Shown here one piece after another: positions 35,396 to 46,799 of a stretch of 64,000 bases of DNA. Position 1 is the stretch's first letter. The number at the start of each line of letters is the position of its first letter. A program made the translations under genes and the position numbers. The stretch comes from Adiantum capillus-veneris (lineage: Eukaryota; Streptophyta; Polypodiopsida; Polypodiales; Pteridaceae), in NCBI GenBank assembly GCA_014529385.2, contig CM043967.1, positions 87,221,278 through 87,285,277 on the forward strand, written 5' to 3'. Under the pieces are notes generated by a model. It ran no database searches, had not been told where the DNA came from, and saw nothing but the letters and a program-made list of their open reading frames with translations.

Positions 35396-36268
35396 ATGTT
35401 GCATCAGCATCATATTAATCTGAGAGAAGATGCAGTTTTGATTGTTCAACAAAGGTATAGGATGAATCCTAACTTTGCTCAGCAGGTCAAGCAAGAAATT
35501 GATAAGTTATTGGCAGTTGGGTTTATCAAACCAATCCATGAAGTTACATGGTTATCACCAATCATTGTGTTACCAAACAAAAATGGAAAGATTAGAGTAT
35601 GTGTTGACTACAGGAAGTTAAATGCAGTAACTATCACTGATCCTTTTCCAATTCCCTTTTGTGATGCCATATTGGATGCAGTAGCAGGGAAGGAGATGTA
35701 TAATTTTTTGGATGGTTTCTTAGGGTACAATCAGATTAAATTTGTTAAGGAGGATCAACACAAAACAACCTTCATAACAGATTGGAGAGCTTTTACATCT
35801 ACAGTTATAAATTTTGGTCTCAAGAATGGACCACCATCATTCAATTTTATAGCTTATAAAACATTTGAGCCTTATTTGTATGATTTTATGAGGGTTTTTA
35901 TGGATGACTTCTCAGTTTTTGGTAAAAGGGATTTACATCTTCAGCATCTGAAGTTGTGTATTGAAAGGTGTCGGATGTTCAGATTATCCTTGAATCCTTA
36001 CAAAAGTGTAATGGCTGTCAGAAGTGGTGTTTTGTTAGGCCATGTGGTATCTCAGGTAGGGATGTCCATTGATGTAAAGAATATTGAGGTGATTCAATCA
36101 TCTTAAGCACCTAACAATGTCAAAGAATTGAGAAAATTTGTGGGACATGTCAAATGGCATAGAAGGTACATCAGATACTTAGCCACTGTATGCATGCCTC
36201 TTACTCACTTGACCAAAAAACATGTATATTTTGTATGGTCTCAACCTCAAGAAAAATCATTTCAGATG
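35396..36268 (+). pseudogene. Gypsy-2 reverse transcriptase
   Basis: Typical Ty3/Gypsy RT blocks occur in order: IDKLLAVGFIKPI, VTWLSPIIVLPNKNGKIRVC, VDYRKLNAVTITDPFPIPF, GYNQIKF, then the YxDD-type box VFMDDFSVFG, NPYKSVMAV and LLGHVVSQVGMSID. A TAA at 36104-36106 interrupts it, and the same frame continues (APNNVKELRKFVGHVKWHRR) to where the 603-bp element is inserted after CAGATGTTA. Confidence 0.85.
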
Positions 36269-36271
36269 TTA

Positions 36272-36874
36272 GCACTAGTCCTGTAAATAATCAGCCACTT
36301 TTGTCGCTTTTTGAAACTTTTGTAGAAAAATTATCAATGCTATGTTAGTTATGTAATTAGAAAATGGTTTTAGGGAAATATGATCAACACTCAATATGAG
36401 TTGATAAAAAATAGTATAGAGCTAAATGAAGGTCTAAAGGTGTCTTCCCGTTGCCATCTTCTACAACTAATTTGTGTGGATGGACAAAAATTTTCTATTT
36501 TCTTTTGAAAGTAAATCAAATCACTGTTAAGCAGGCCCAAACTTCTTTGAAAAATCCCTCAACAGGTATGTGATAGATGTACCAATCTCTTTTACCTATA
36601 TCCAAAGACTGCCAACATTTTTTACTTCTCCAAGTTAAGTGTTGAAGTGCAGTTTTACATAAAATTAACTAATTTTAGAAAAGTAATTTTTTAAATTTCT
36701 AAGCTTTTGATGTAAATTATTATTTAAAAACCTTTTTCATATCTTGAACCCATCATTAAGAAGTTTCATGAAATTTTGATGTCATATACAAAAGTTATGT
36801 CTCATTTACTAGAATCCTGATGTGAGCCATTTTTGTGGCTTCAGCCAATTTTGTGGCTCATTACAAGTCTAGTG
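36272..36874. mobile_element. 603-bp MITE-like insertion with TTA target duplication
   Basis: TTA occurs on both sides (36269-36271, 36875-36877). The ends are inverted: left CACTAGTCCTGTAA..AGCCAC and, reverse-complemented from the right, CACTAGACTTGTAA..AGCCAC. Removing the insert and one TTA rejoins the retroelement frame in the linker between RT and RNase H (FQM L KKML), which confirms the insertion point. No coding capacity is seen. The TTA duplication favours a PIF/Harbinger-type MITE, while the CACTAG ends recall CACTA elements. Confidence 0.8.
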
Positions 36875-36877
36875 TTA

Positions 36878-37400
36878 AAGAAAATGTTGTCAATTGCTCC
36901 TATATTACACCTCCTAATTGGGTATTACCATTCCATGTTTTTGTTAATGCCTCGAATGTAGCTATTGGAGCTGTTTTGATGCAGGAAAGACCCAAGAGTG
37001 GTTCCGACCTATACATTATGCAACCAGAGTGTTAATCTCTACTGAGAGGAATTATGCAATTACTCAGAGAGAATTTTTAGGGATGGTTTATGCTTTGAAT
37101 AAGTTCAGGCATTACCTTTTATGCAATCGGGTTATATTTCATGTTGACCATCAAGCTTTGTTATACCTTATCAAGAAGCCTTTACTTACAGGAAGGTTGG
37201 CAAGGTGGATGTTGTTGTTACAGGAGTTTGACTTTGTAATTGTTAATACACCTGGAAAAGAGCATGCCATAGCTGACTATCTAAGTCCGATTGAGATAGG
37301 AGAACAGCCTATAGGTGTTCACGATGATCTTCCAGATAAAAAATTATTTGAAGTTCAAAGTTCTATTATTGATTCTTGGTATGACCAAATGCTGATTTTC
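36878..37400 (+). pseudogene. Gypsy-2 RNase H
   Basis: After a small frameshift next to the insertion the frame reads PPNWVLPFHVFVNASNVAIG (catalytic D replaced by N in VNAS). It then shifts again at about 37029 and continues STERNYAITQREFLGMVYAL, FRHYLL, FHVDHQALLYL and ITGR-like sequence, the typical Ty3/Gypsy RNase H and its end. It degrades the RNA strand during reverse transcription. Confidence 0.8.
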
Positions 37401-37415
37401 TGAACTGGTGAGATC

Positions 37416-38510
37416 ATGCCAACTGAGTTTTCTGCAGAGAAAAGGAGGAAATTTGCTCTTACTAGTAGAACTTTTTTGGTTATTTTTAGAGCCTTGTATA
37501 GAAAAGGAACTGATCAGGTAATTAGGAAATGTGTACATGATTTTGAGCAATCAGTTCTTTTGCAAGAACCTCATTTTGGGGCAACAAGAGGTCATTTTTC
37601 TCGAGATATTACAGGTAAAAAGATTTTACAAGCTGATTTATGGTGGCCTACTGTGTTGAAGGATGCTCATTCCTCTGCAAAAAGTTGTGTGGTATGTCAA
37701 TAGTTTGGTCAGCCTGATTCTAGGGACAGAATGAGAGATTATCCTATTTTACCATTGGAACCATTTTAGAAGTGGAGTATGTATTTTGTTGGACCTGTAA
37801 AACCTACTACTAGTAAGGGGTGCAAGTATATTTTAGTTGACACTGAATATTGTACTAAGTGGGTGGACGTTGTTGCTTTAAAAGACAACAAGGCTGAGAG
37901 TGTAGCTAAGTTTCTGTATCACAACATTATGACCAGGTTTGGTTGTCCTGTTGAGTTGGTCAAGGGACACATTTTCTGAATGAAGTAATTTATGAGCTTA
38001 TAGAAACTCACATGATTATGTACAAAAAATCTACATCTTATCATCCTCCAGGTCAATGGACAAGCTGAAAGTACTAACAAACACTCATTAAAATTTTGAA
38101 GAAGATTGTTCAGGAGAATAAGAAGGACTGGGATGAAAAGTTGGCTTCTGCTTTTTGGTCTTTTAGAATAGCCTTTAAGGTGACAATAGGTATGAATCTT
38201 TTTAGATTAGTATATGGTCTTGAGGCTGTGGTTCCTATGGAGTTTGTGGTCCCTAATCTCAGACTCACTGCTGAGAAAATGACTCCTAAATTGTCAGTTC
38301 ATCATAGAGGTAAGTATTTGATGCAATTGGAGGAATACAAGTTGGTCAGTTCCTACATTATAGAGGTAATTCAGAGAAGAAGGAAAGCTTGGGTGAGTAT
38401 GAATGTCAGATTCAATTTTTTTAACGTTGGAGACTTGGTTATGCTTTACAATTCTAGATTGGGTCCTCATCCTGGTAAGCTAAATTTGAAATATAAAGGA
38501 CCTTATTAGA
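37416..38510 (+). pseudogene. Gypsy-2 integrase
   Basis: The HHCC zinc domain is readable (EPHFGATRGHFSRD..CVVC), followed by TAG at 37701-37703 and TAG at 37767-37769, each where Gln fits. The core has KWSMYFVGPVKPT, where the first catalytic Asp of the usual M-D-F-V-G-P has become Tyr, and ELVKGHIF where the second Asp should be. A later frame holds the core end and C-terminal part (MNLFRLVYGLEAVVPMEF, NVGDLVMLYNSR, KLNLKYKGPY). Catalytically dead. Confidence 0.8.
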
Positions 38511-38833
38511 TTGTGCAAGATTTGGGTCAGGGAACATTCATTGTGGCAGATGTATTTGGCACTAGAGTAGACAAACCTGTCAAAGGTTTCAGGTTCAAAA
38601 CGTTTAAGGGAAAGCCACCTCATTTGGATTGGCATAAACCTACTGTTGCATATTTTTCTTGCTATGAAGTTGTTGAGTTCTTCCCTCATCCAATGGAGCA
38701 CGTTAGTATTGAAACTTCATCACATAGTACTAGGTCGCCATTGAGATTCTGGGTTGGATTTTACTGGCTCAGAGTTTACTGCCTCGAAATTTATTGTATC
38801 GGATTACTGTTTATCGGATTTCTTAAAAAATGA

Positions 38834-41097
38834 TTGGATTTCAAATTAATCTTTGAAGCGCGTGCGAACTATTCTCCAGTAAAGGCTATCATGAGAGTAA
38901 GGGAGGAATCAATCAACTCACTCACTTTCAAACGTTGTGGCTCTTGTGTGGCTAATCATGTCAACCGGTCCTGCATGTATACGCAACAACCTTTCAAGAT
39001 TTCTTTGCCCTCCACACCCACCATGCCTAAAGCTAAAGCAGCTCCAGCTATGAAGCCCTCTCTTGATGACGACCAAGGAGATTCATGCAAGCTGTGACCA
39101 AGGCGCAAGGGTGTCGTCTTGAGAGTCGATGTTTTTGACCCTCAGGATGACATTGAGGTGTTACCAGATGAAGAAGAAGCCCCTTTTTCTTCCAGCAAGA
39201 TGGTGCAAAACCTCATGGAGCCTTTTACTGATTTCAAGGTGGAAATCGACTGTCATGCTGAAAGGAATGAAAAGTGGTTAAAATATGTGGGTTTGTATGA
39301 GTTTTCCACTTTGCCTTGGAATCAGTGGAAAGCTAATATCTATGCAAAAACTCAGATGAAGATGCTAAGGAAAACCAAGGGAGCAATCTCAAAGAAGGTC
39401 ACTCTGAGTCTGGAGTTATTGTAGAGGTATTTAAGTTACCTTTTACTTCTGTAACTACTGTGCCTAAATGCTCTAATGATGATTTAAAGAAGGAATTTTG
39501 TCCAAGAGAGGGTGGTAGATAGTACTTCATGCTTAAGAATCTTGATTACTGTAGAAGGGACAACTAAAGTGGTTTTTTGAAAGAGTATGTTTTCTTGCAA
39601 AATATGATTATATGTCAAAAGATAATTGGGCATCTTTGTATTTTGCTGAGAGTGGAGGAAAGGTCCATTGGGCTCACTGGGTCTATGATAGGATTCATGC
39701 AGAAATATTTAGTACTGATAAGAGGAAAAATCAGTGTAGCAACAGGTTGTCTGGATTTCTATCAGCTTTGTTTTCCTTTGCCCTAAAGGTGGATGGAGAA
39801 TAAGTTTCTGTACCTACTGTCACTTCCATGCTTGAGTCAAATCTCGTGCAGGATCACGGTAAGATATCTAAGAAATCAAATATGTTCACAAGTGATCCAG
39901 AGAAGTTTAAGACTTTGCATAATTTGTTAGAAGCTGGTTATTCTGAACAAGAAGCAAAGCAGGTTTTGACTAGCCCTGAGCATAGATTGATACTAGGTGA
40001 CTTATTGAAGAATTTGGATGTGGATGCTCAAACACCTAGGGAAGACTTTTACCATGCCCAAGAAACGGAAATTGGATGCTTTTATCCATGAAGTAGCCAA
40101 ATCACTAGATTTTTTTGCAGTTGGCCCAAGTACTTCAAGAAAATCTGAAATCAGTATTTCTGATGTGCCTACAACTGTAATAATGCTACAAGCTTTACAA
40201 GGTTTTGTTACTCATCAGCAGCATGAGATGGAGGAATATTTGCAAACTCTAGCTGATTCTGGAGTGTCCAAGGTCATGTTTCAGCAGCAATCGGATTTAG
40301 TAGTAGAAGCCTTGAAATTAGAGTTAGTGGAGATGAAAGAGAAACATCAGCAGGATTTACAGAGTCAATTACAATTGCATCAACAAGAAGTGGCCAAGGT
40401 CAAGTTGTCCTTATGGATGTTCCAAGATTGGACCAAGGATTTTAAAAGCAGGGTTGATTCTGAGTTAGATCAGATTTCTGTGAGAAATATAGAGTTATAG
40501 ATTCAGAATGAGATGTTACAACAGAGAATAAAGCATTTGGAAGAATTGGAGAAACAAGTGTTGGCTCAGGTAGATATTGTTGTTAATGGGGTGCTTATGG
40601 ATGAAGGGGATTTAAATGTGGTGAGACAGTAGCAATTAGTGAAATAAATGCGAGATGTTTGTAAAGCTATGAGGGAGAGATTGACTTCTATAGTCAAGTA
40701 TCCATATGAGGCTATCAAAGATGGGTTTGTAAGTACCTATGAATTTGATTTGTTGCAGATTATAGAATAGTTGAAGGAAGAGAAGGAACTTTGTCTAAAG
40801 TAGTTGCAAGATTACAAGGGAAAAGGGTTGCACAAGGATGAAGCAATTTTCTTGGGATCAAATTTTGAAAAGAAGGATTGTGTTGATATAGCTGTCCAAA
40901 TTGTGGAGACAGATGTTCAAGTTCAGAAGTCAAGTAATGTAGAGCATTGAGTGGAGGATAAATCTGAGCAGGTATTTGCAGTTGTTGAGGATATTGGAGA
41001 TCAAAACATGACTAGTGTGGTGGAAGATAAAGATGTATTGGAAACCGTCCCTGAAATTATGACTGAAGATGTTCTTAAAGTAGATTGTACAGTTTAG
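38834..41097 (+). pseudogene. Gypsy-2 accessory ORF (coiled-coil) between integrase and 3' LTR
   Basis: About 2.2 kb after integrase remains largely readable in a few frames. The 3' part, from about 40018 to a TAG at 41095-41097, is one frame interrupted by TAG 40498, TAG 40630, TAA 40645, TAG 40768, TAG 40801 and a TGA. It is Gln/Glu-rich and heptad-like (HQQHEMEEYLQTL, LELVEMKEKHQQDLQSQL), so probably coiled-coil. Upstream pieces carry KMVQNLMEPFTDFKVEID and DNWASLYFAESGGKVHWAHW. I do not recognise a family. Position corresponds to the env-like or 'extra' ORFs of some plant Gypsy elements, but I see no signal peptide or transmembrane segment. Confidence 0.55.
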
Positions 41098-41192
41098 GGT
41101 GGTCAAGCTCAATTTTTTGTCTATCTTCTTTTGATCAAGGGATGTGTGGATCCAAGTTAGATTTTAGAGAAATCCACCACCGAGGCGTGCCA

Positions 41193-41602
41193 TGTGTTGA
41201 CAGGCACATCAACATGTCAGTTTAGTAATAAATCGGATATGTTTTGCTGGTTAATCAGATAAGCTCAGTTGGATTATAATAACTTGGATTATAGTCAATC
41301 GGATTGTAGTGAATTGGATATTTAATAGTTAGTGTGTATCAAGACTGAGGTTGTTATAACCAGATTTCGGTGAAGCAGTCTATAAGTTTACTCCACACTT
41401 TGTAGAATCCGACTAAAATGGGAGGAAGTTGTAGCTCTTTTCTTGATGAATGAAGTGATTCTGAGTTCTGTTTTGAGTTACTATCTTGTTCCATCTTATC
41501 TCTTCTGTGTATTACTTCACTGTTTCTAAATGAAATTCTGAGCTTTGTGAGGTTATGGGTAGTGTTATGATTCAGTTTTGTCTAAATTGATGAACCACAA
41601 CA
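41193..41602 (+). mobile_element. Gypsy-2 3' LTR
   Basis: Starts about TGTGTTGACAGG and ends GAACCACAACA, matching 32144-32519. It carries an extra stretch of 'ttggattata'-type repeats (about 41250-41300). Confidence 0.8.
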
Positions 41603-41692
41603 GCTTGTGGGCGGTAGGGGAGCTGACTTCTTATGAACTATCATGAAGTCTTAAAGAACATTTTCAATTATCTCATTTATGAAATGTGTGCC

Positions 41693-42300
41693 TCAATCCC
41701 TAACAATTTCTACTCGTAGACCATATCTAACAAAGACATTTTTGTATAGAAATTGTGCAGTAGTCCTGGCATCAGCCTTTTGTGTAGGTTTAGCTTCTAC
41801 CCATTTTGTGAGATAATATGTGGCTACAATGATGTATTGGGCATGTGTTTTGTAAGCAGGGGGTGATATTGGTCCTACAAAATCTATTCCCACTTGGAAA
41901 AGGCTATGGCTCCCATCATTGGCTGTAAGGGCATCTCATCCCATTTTATTGGTACATTGGTTTATTGACAAGACTCACATCATTTTGAATACTTGTTTGC
42001 ATCCATATGTAATGTTGGCCACCATATTCCCGATGTTAATACAATTTTTGTTGTCTTTTCCCCTAAGAAATGCCCCTCGCTAATCCCTCCATGTGCATGT
42101 TCCAGGATTGGAATGTACATGTTCTCCATTGCACACAGCCTAAGTTGGTTATCCACTGTATGTAATGTTGGCCACCATATTCCTGATGTTAATACAATTT
42201 TTGCTATCTTTTCTCCTGAGAAATGTCCCCCACTAATCCCTCCATGTTCTTGTTCTAGGATTGGAACGTACATGTTCTCCGTTGCACACAGCCGAAGCTA
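41693..42300 (-). pseudogene. Gypsy-3 integrase fragments with duplicated zinc-domain segment
   Basis: From right to left: a 51-codon segment containing VPILEQEHGGISGGHF..SGIWWPTLH, repeated in frame once (second copy IPILEHAHGGISEGHF), then after a break the core start MGIDFVGPISPPAYK (first catalytic Asp intact) with TYYLTKWVEAKP, ending EIVRD where the second Asp motif begins. Frameshifts separate the parts. The duplicated segment covers the His-His part of the HHCC domain. Confidence 0.75.
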
Positions 42301-42310
42301 ATTATCCTTT
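42008..42310 (+). repeat. 153-bp tandem duplication in integrase
   Basis: The block starting TGTAATGTTGGCCACCATATT at 42008 recurs at 42161, period 153 bp, an exact multiple of three. Copies differ at roughly ten percent of positions, so the event is not very recent. Confidence 0.85.
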
Positions 42311-42708
42311 CCCATTTTATAAAGCTGATTTTGAATAGGAGTGAAATTGCGAGCTTCTACTTCTATCATTCTCTGTTGACCTTTGGTGATATTTTCAGGA
42401 AACGTCTATCTTTCCAAATAGTCAACAATGTATTGACTCCTTTCTGGCGTAAGTGTTATCTGAAACAATGTGGCATGTTCAATGGGTGGGCTTGATCTGC
42501 ATTTGATGCAACTAGTGACATATTCATGAACATCAATGTGCATAGTAGGCCAATACACTCCCAATTGTCATAGTCGTTGGAAGTTTTTGTGGCTGAACAA
42601 TGAAACGTTAAGCCTGAATATGCGCTTCCAACAAATATGTTTCATATTTCTCAGGGCTTATGCACACTCTTAGAATGCCATCAAAGCCTAAATTATATAA
42701 ATGTCCCC

Positions 42709-42898
42709 CAACCAACTGAAAGTTCTTAGCTTGGCTAAGAACTTTTAGTTGGTTAATCGTTCTTCGTTTAAGGTCTAGGTCCGTCTTATCAAATTCTCCA
42801 CCCTATGATAAGAACGACTGGTTAAGAACGATTAGCTTGGCTAATCGTTCTTCGTTTAAGGTCTAGGTCCGTCTTATCAAATTCTCCACCCTATGATA
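42709..42898 (+). repeat. Snap-back duplication with two hairpins
   Basis: A 57-bp block (42754-42810) is repeated at 42842-42898 with near identity. Each copy is preceded by a hairpin with the centre AGCTTGGCT: arms of 20 bp (one mismatch) at about 42710-42752, and perfect 12-bp arms at about 42825-42851. Confidence 0.85.
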
Positions 42899-44609
42899 GT
42901 ACCTTGACGATCTCTTGGGACCACTTAGGTACCATTTCTATATTGAAGAGATATGCATCTTGTAGATCATCATCCACTCCCTCTGGATCATCTCCATTAG
43001 GTAATCGAGAGAGGTGGTATGCTTGAAGATGTGTCTTCCCCTTCTCAACCACTACGGTAAAGTCAAAATCCAACAATATGATGAACCATCTCACGATTCG
43101 TCTAGTATTTCATGGTTTGTTGACAAGGTATAAAAGATCTTAATAGTCTGTGAAAAACACAAACTTATTTGCGAGGAGGTAATGCCAAAATTTCTTAACG
43201 GCATAAATCATTCCAAGTCCCTCTCTCTCAATGTTTGTGTAATTTCTTTTGGCATTATTTAGTTGTTGACTAGAATAGCTGACTGGGAAATCCATGGTTC
43301 CCTCTCTTGGTTGAGCCAAAATACATCCGATAGCAAATGCAGAAGCATCTATATGGACGTGAAAGATTTTTTCCCAATCAGGTGCTCGTAGCACTGGAGC
43401 GGATACAAGGGCATCTTTTAATTTCTTAAAAGATTCCTCGCACTTATCTGTCCATTAAAAGATCATGATAATTCTATATAATGGTTGTGCAATAATTGCA
43501 TACATGTGTATAAACCTCTTGTAATAACCACAATGTCTCATAATGCAGTGTACTTTCTTTGCATTGATTCGCTTAGGCATTTTAATAATCACCTTAATCT
43601 TATCCAATTCTGTGGAAATACCATGTTCCGAGATAATATGCCCTAAGATTTGTCCTTGTCTTACATGAAAACGCATTTTTATGGATTAAGGCAAATCCTA
43701 TATGTCCTGCATTTCTCGAATACCTTTTTGGTGTTCCACATGTTCCTCTCTTTGTAGAGGGTGTACACATAGGTCATCCATATAGATTTCCAAGAAATTC
43801 CTCAAATACTCCTTGAAGGCATGTGCCATCAATCATTGAAATGTGGAAGGTGCATTTGTTAACCCAAATGGCATGACCCGATATGCAAATATGCCCCATT
43901 TTGTGCAAATGCCCTATTATATTGATCCTCGGGTACAATTGCAAGTTGTTTGTAACCAGAGAACCCATCCAAGAAGGAATATGCAATCTTTCCTGACACT
44001 CGTTCAAGGATGTGGTCCGTAATTGGCAAGGGGTAGTTATCCCTTATTGTGGCTGCATTGACTTTTTTGAGGTTGACGCACACTCGGATTTTGCCATTCT
44101 TTTTGGGTACGACAACGATTGGGGATACCCAATTATTGTGTTCTATCTCATAGATAAAATCCGTGTCTTTCAATTTATCAATCTCTTCCTTGATACGCTT
44201 AGCAAAGGTATCATTGTACGTGTAAGGCCGTTGTGGTGCTTGGTTTCACATCAGTTTTTAGGGGGATGGTATACTGACATATTGTCGGATCCACTCCCTT
44301 TAAGTCCTTGTAAGACCATGCAAACACATCCTTATATTCCTGAAGAAGGCTGAGAAGTTCCTCTTCCTCGTCTTGGCTTAAGTCTGCTACTATGTATACA
44401 GGTTGCAGTGTCTCTTCAAGTTGTGCTAAGTCTACTTTCTTTGCATCTTCTGGCCCATCATAAGAATATTTCTCTCGTCGCTCTCTTATGGACTGTGTTA
44501 GCACTATTTTTCGATCTTGAATTGTGAACTTTCTGTAATGGGATGGTACACTTCTATTGTTTTCGCTATTGTATTTATCATCCCACTGTTGTCTGTTTTG
44601 GTTGTCCAT
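42891..44609 (-). pseudogene. Gypsy-3 reverse transcriptase and RNase H
   Basis: Leftward: N-terminal linker (DLSQDEEEELLSLLQEYKDVF), RT blocks NNWVSPIVVVPKKNGKIRVC and FLDGFSGYKQLAIVPEDQ, broken frames through the active-site region, then LGHIISEHGIST. RNase H follows: APDWEKIFHVHIDASAFAIG, TNIEREGLGMIYAVKKFWHY, FVFFTDY, and after a stop the end RWFIILLDFDF. Several frameshifts. The lineage differs from Gypsy-1 (no second RNase H seen). Confidence 0.8.
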
Positions 44610-45559
44610 ACTTCCCTCAGAGTCTTCTTGAGCTCTTGGTAGCTTCTCTTACGTTCAAGTTTCATCAATTTTGGTTCTTCCAATTTCGATTCTGTTTCCA
44701 TTCTTTTGGATTTAGTTTTTGCCTTTAGCCTATGAAGTCATTTTTTACATCCCTAGGACTTTCTTTTGTCCTAGGGTCTCGATCTTGAGAATTAAGCGGA
44801 TATTTCATTTTTAATGCAGTCTTTTGCCTTTACCAGAGATAAGAATTCCAATTTTTTTTTAATGTTCTGCATTGGACCTATCTTTGGCCTTGTGAGCTTC
44901 TCTCCATTTTTTGTAATGTGCTTGATGTGTCGGTTGTTTATTTGGAAAATCGTAAAACCTTACATCAGGTATCATTTCCTCTAGCTCACTAGGGTTGTCA
45001 GAACATTCATTATTTGCATCATCGTCCCGTTCAAGATGATCTGTAGAATCATTGAACCGTTCTCCATTCATTTCTTGCTTATTTTTTATTTTTCTTGATT
45101 GATCTGATTTGGTAATCATCTTCTTCTATTATCGCAACCATGTAATATGGAACTACATCATATCCATCTTGGTCAGAGAACTTACTTGTTGGTCTCTCCG
45201 CAATAGCACACTCATCTAGGGTTGCTAGGATATGTGTCCATTCTAAATGTTATAAGGACTCTTTGGGAAAAGGTTCTAGAATGTATTCCGTATCCTTGAT
45301 TGCTCTGTCTAGAATACATTCTTCTCATCTTAGGCTTCCACAACTAGTTGCCCCACACATACATAACTCCTTTGGTTTTTCTAACCAGTCAAAAAGTTCT
45401 GACCCTACTATCGTGGCATAATCCAATTCTTCTATCGAGGTTGTGTCGACATCCTTGTAGCTAGGTCTTTAAGGTTTATTCTTGTAGTAGTCTCCATGTG
45501 TCTGAGGTATATATGATTGTAGCCCCAATCTTAGAACATCTTTAATTGTCTCATGAAGG
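44610..45559 (-). other. Gypsy-3 protease-RT linker region
   Basis: Contains short open pieces (45119-44859: acidic, DDANNECSDNPSELEEM) but no domain that I recognise. Confidence 0.5.
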
Positions 45560-46000
45560 GTCATCCAAGTATTATGTCATAGTTATTTTTCTTACCAAAA
45601 TCCACTATAGCAAATGTATGCTCATACTCGATTCCGCAAGACGTGACAACTATTTTCTCCAAAAGTCCTACATGGGTCTCTCCATATAACTGTCAGCCAA
45701 TTACAACTTCATTCTGGTGGTTTTCAAAGCCCGTTTTCCCCATTTCTTCCATACATCCTTTGTAGCAATGGCCACACCCGCTCCACTGTCAAGAATAGCC
45801 ATGGTGGTAACACCTTCTAATTCAACCGGGAGCGTGGTATTGCCATCTTTCCCTTCGTAGTTTAAAGGAACTAGTTGCATGTTTACTTGGGGTTTTTCTA
45901 ATTCCTTGATTCCTCCCTTAATTCGTGAATTCAGATCCCTTACCTTGATTCCTTCCTTGATTCCTTCCCTTATCTATATCCAAAGATCATTTAAGCCCTC
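45560..46000 (-). pseudogene. Gypsy-3 aspartic protease
   Basis: No long frame survives, but reading the minus strand at about 45810 gives MAILDSGAGVAIATKDVWKKW, a retropepsin active site (DSGA). Downstream, in shifted frames, come VTSCGIEYEHTFAIVDFG and DIILG. Stops and frameshifts are frequent. Confidence 0.65.
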
Positions 46001-46799
46001 GTCGCTTTTATACAATTCAGGTATGATAGGTTGAAACCCTTATGATTTTGAGTCTATTGTGTTCAACACTATCCCAGGTCACTCTATTGAATGTTCATGT
46101 TTTATTTCAATTTCTAGACTAACAATTAGTCGTTCCGATCCGTGTGTTGGAGGGTTCCTCGGTATCGATATAGGAAGTTATACCTCCTCCACCTGTTTCC
46201 TTGGAGTGGGTTCTAGTAAGGTTTGTGCAGTTTAGATCATCTTTGGACACATTTCCATTATTTGTTTTTCCAACTCAGCATAGGAATATGTCATCCATTT
46301 TTGTTCCTGAGTTTGGTCGATTTTAAGCCTTGAGTCATATGATTTCAAGATGTGTCTAGATGTTCGCTTACTTTTTTCACTAGCACAGATCCGCCTGATC
46401 TTGCACTTTTGGATTTAATTTTCTTCTCAAGCTTCATATCTGTTGGTGTTTCTTGGTTTTTTGAAGTGCTCGTCTTTCAAATTTTTATAGCCTGTCTTTT
46501 GTTCACTTTAATTCCTCTGTTATGACATTTTGTTCTCTTTCTTTCCTCACTTCTACCCTTTCTTTTCTAGCTTTCCACGTGTTCTGTTGACTTTTTTGTT
46601 CGATGCTAGGTGTTTTACATCCTGGTTCTTCATTTCCAAGTCCCCCTTTTTCTTTTTGAGCCTGAGCTCGTGTGATGACCTGCCATAGGTATTACTGTTT
46701 CATTCTCGGAACCACTGCTTAAAGGGATAGCCTCCAAAATGTTTATGGTTTCTTTCACTGCTTTGTTTGGATTTTTTGGGCAATCGGAAATCAAATGAG

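Larger units (their letters stand above)
32144..41602 (+). mobile_element. Gypsy-2: degenerate Ty3/Gypsy element with a long 3' accessory ORF
   Basis: Order along the plus strand: LTR, primer-binding site, gag (32916-34100), protease (34565-35011), RT (35396-36250), a 603-bp insertion (36272-36874), RNase H (36878-37400), integrase (37416-38510), an accessory coiled-coil ORF (38834-41097), LTR. Many stop codons, mostly TAG where glutamine is expected, and several frameshifts inactivate it. The LTRs share long identical stretches but differ by small indels. I could not find a matching target duplication, so boundaries may be slightly off. Confidence 0.85.

Noticed and set aside
32916-41097. 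Alternative genetic code with TAG as glutamine
   Set aside because: TAA and TGA stops and frameshifts occur in the same elements, and catalytic residues are lost, so decay by CAG-to-TAG change is the simpler reading.
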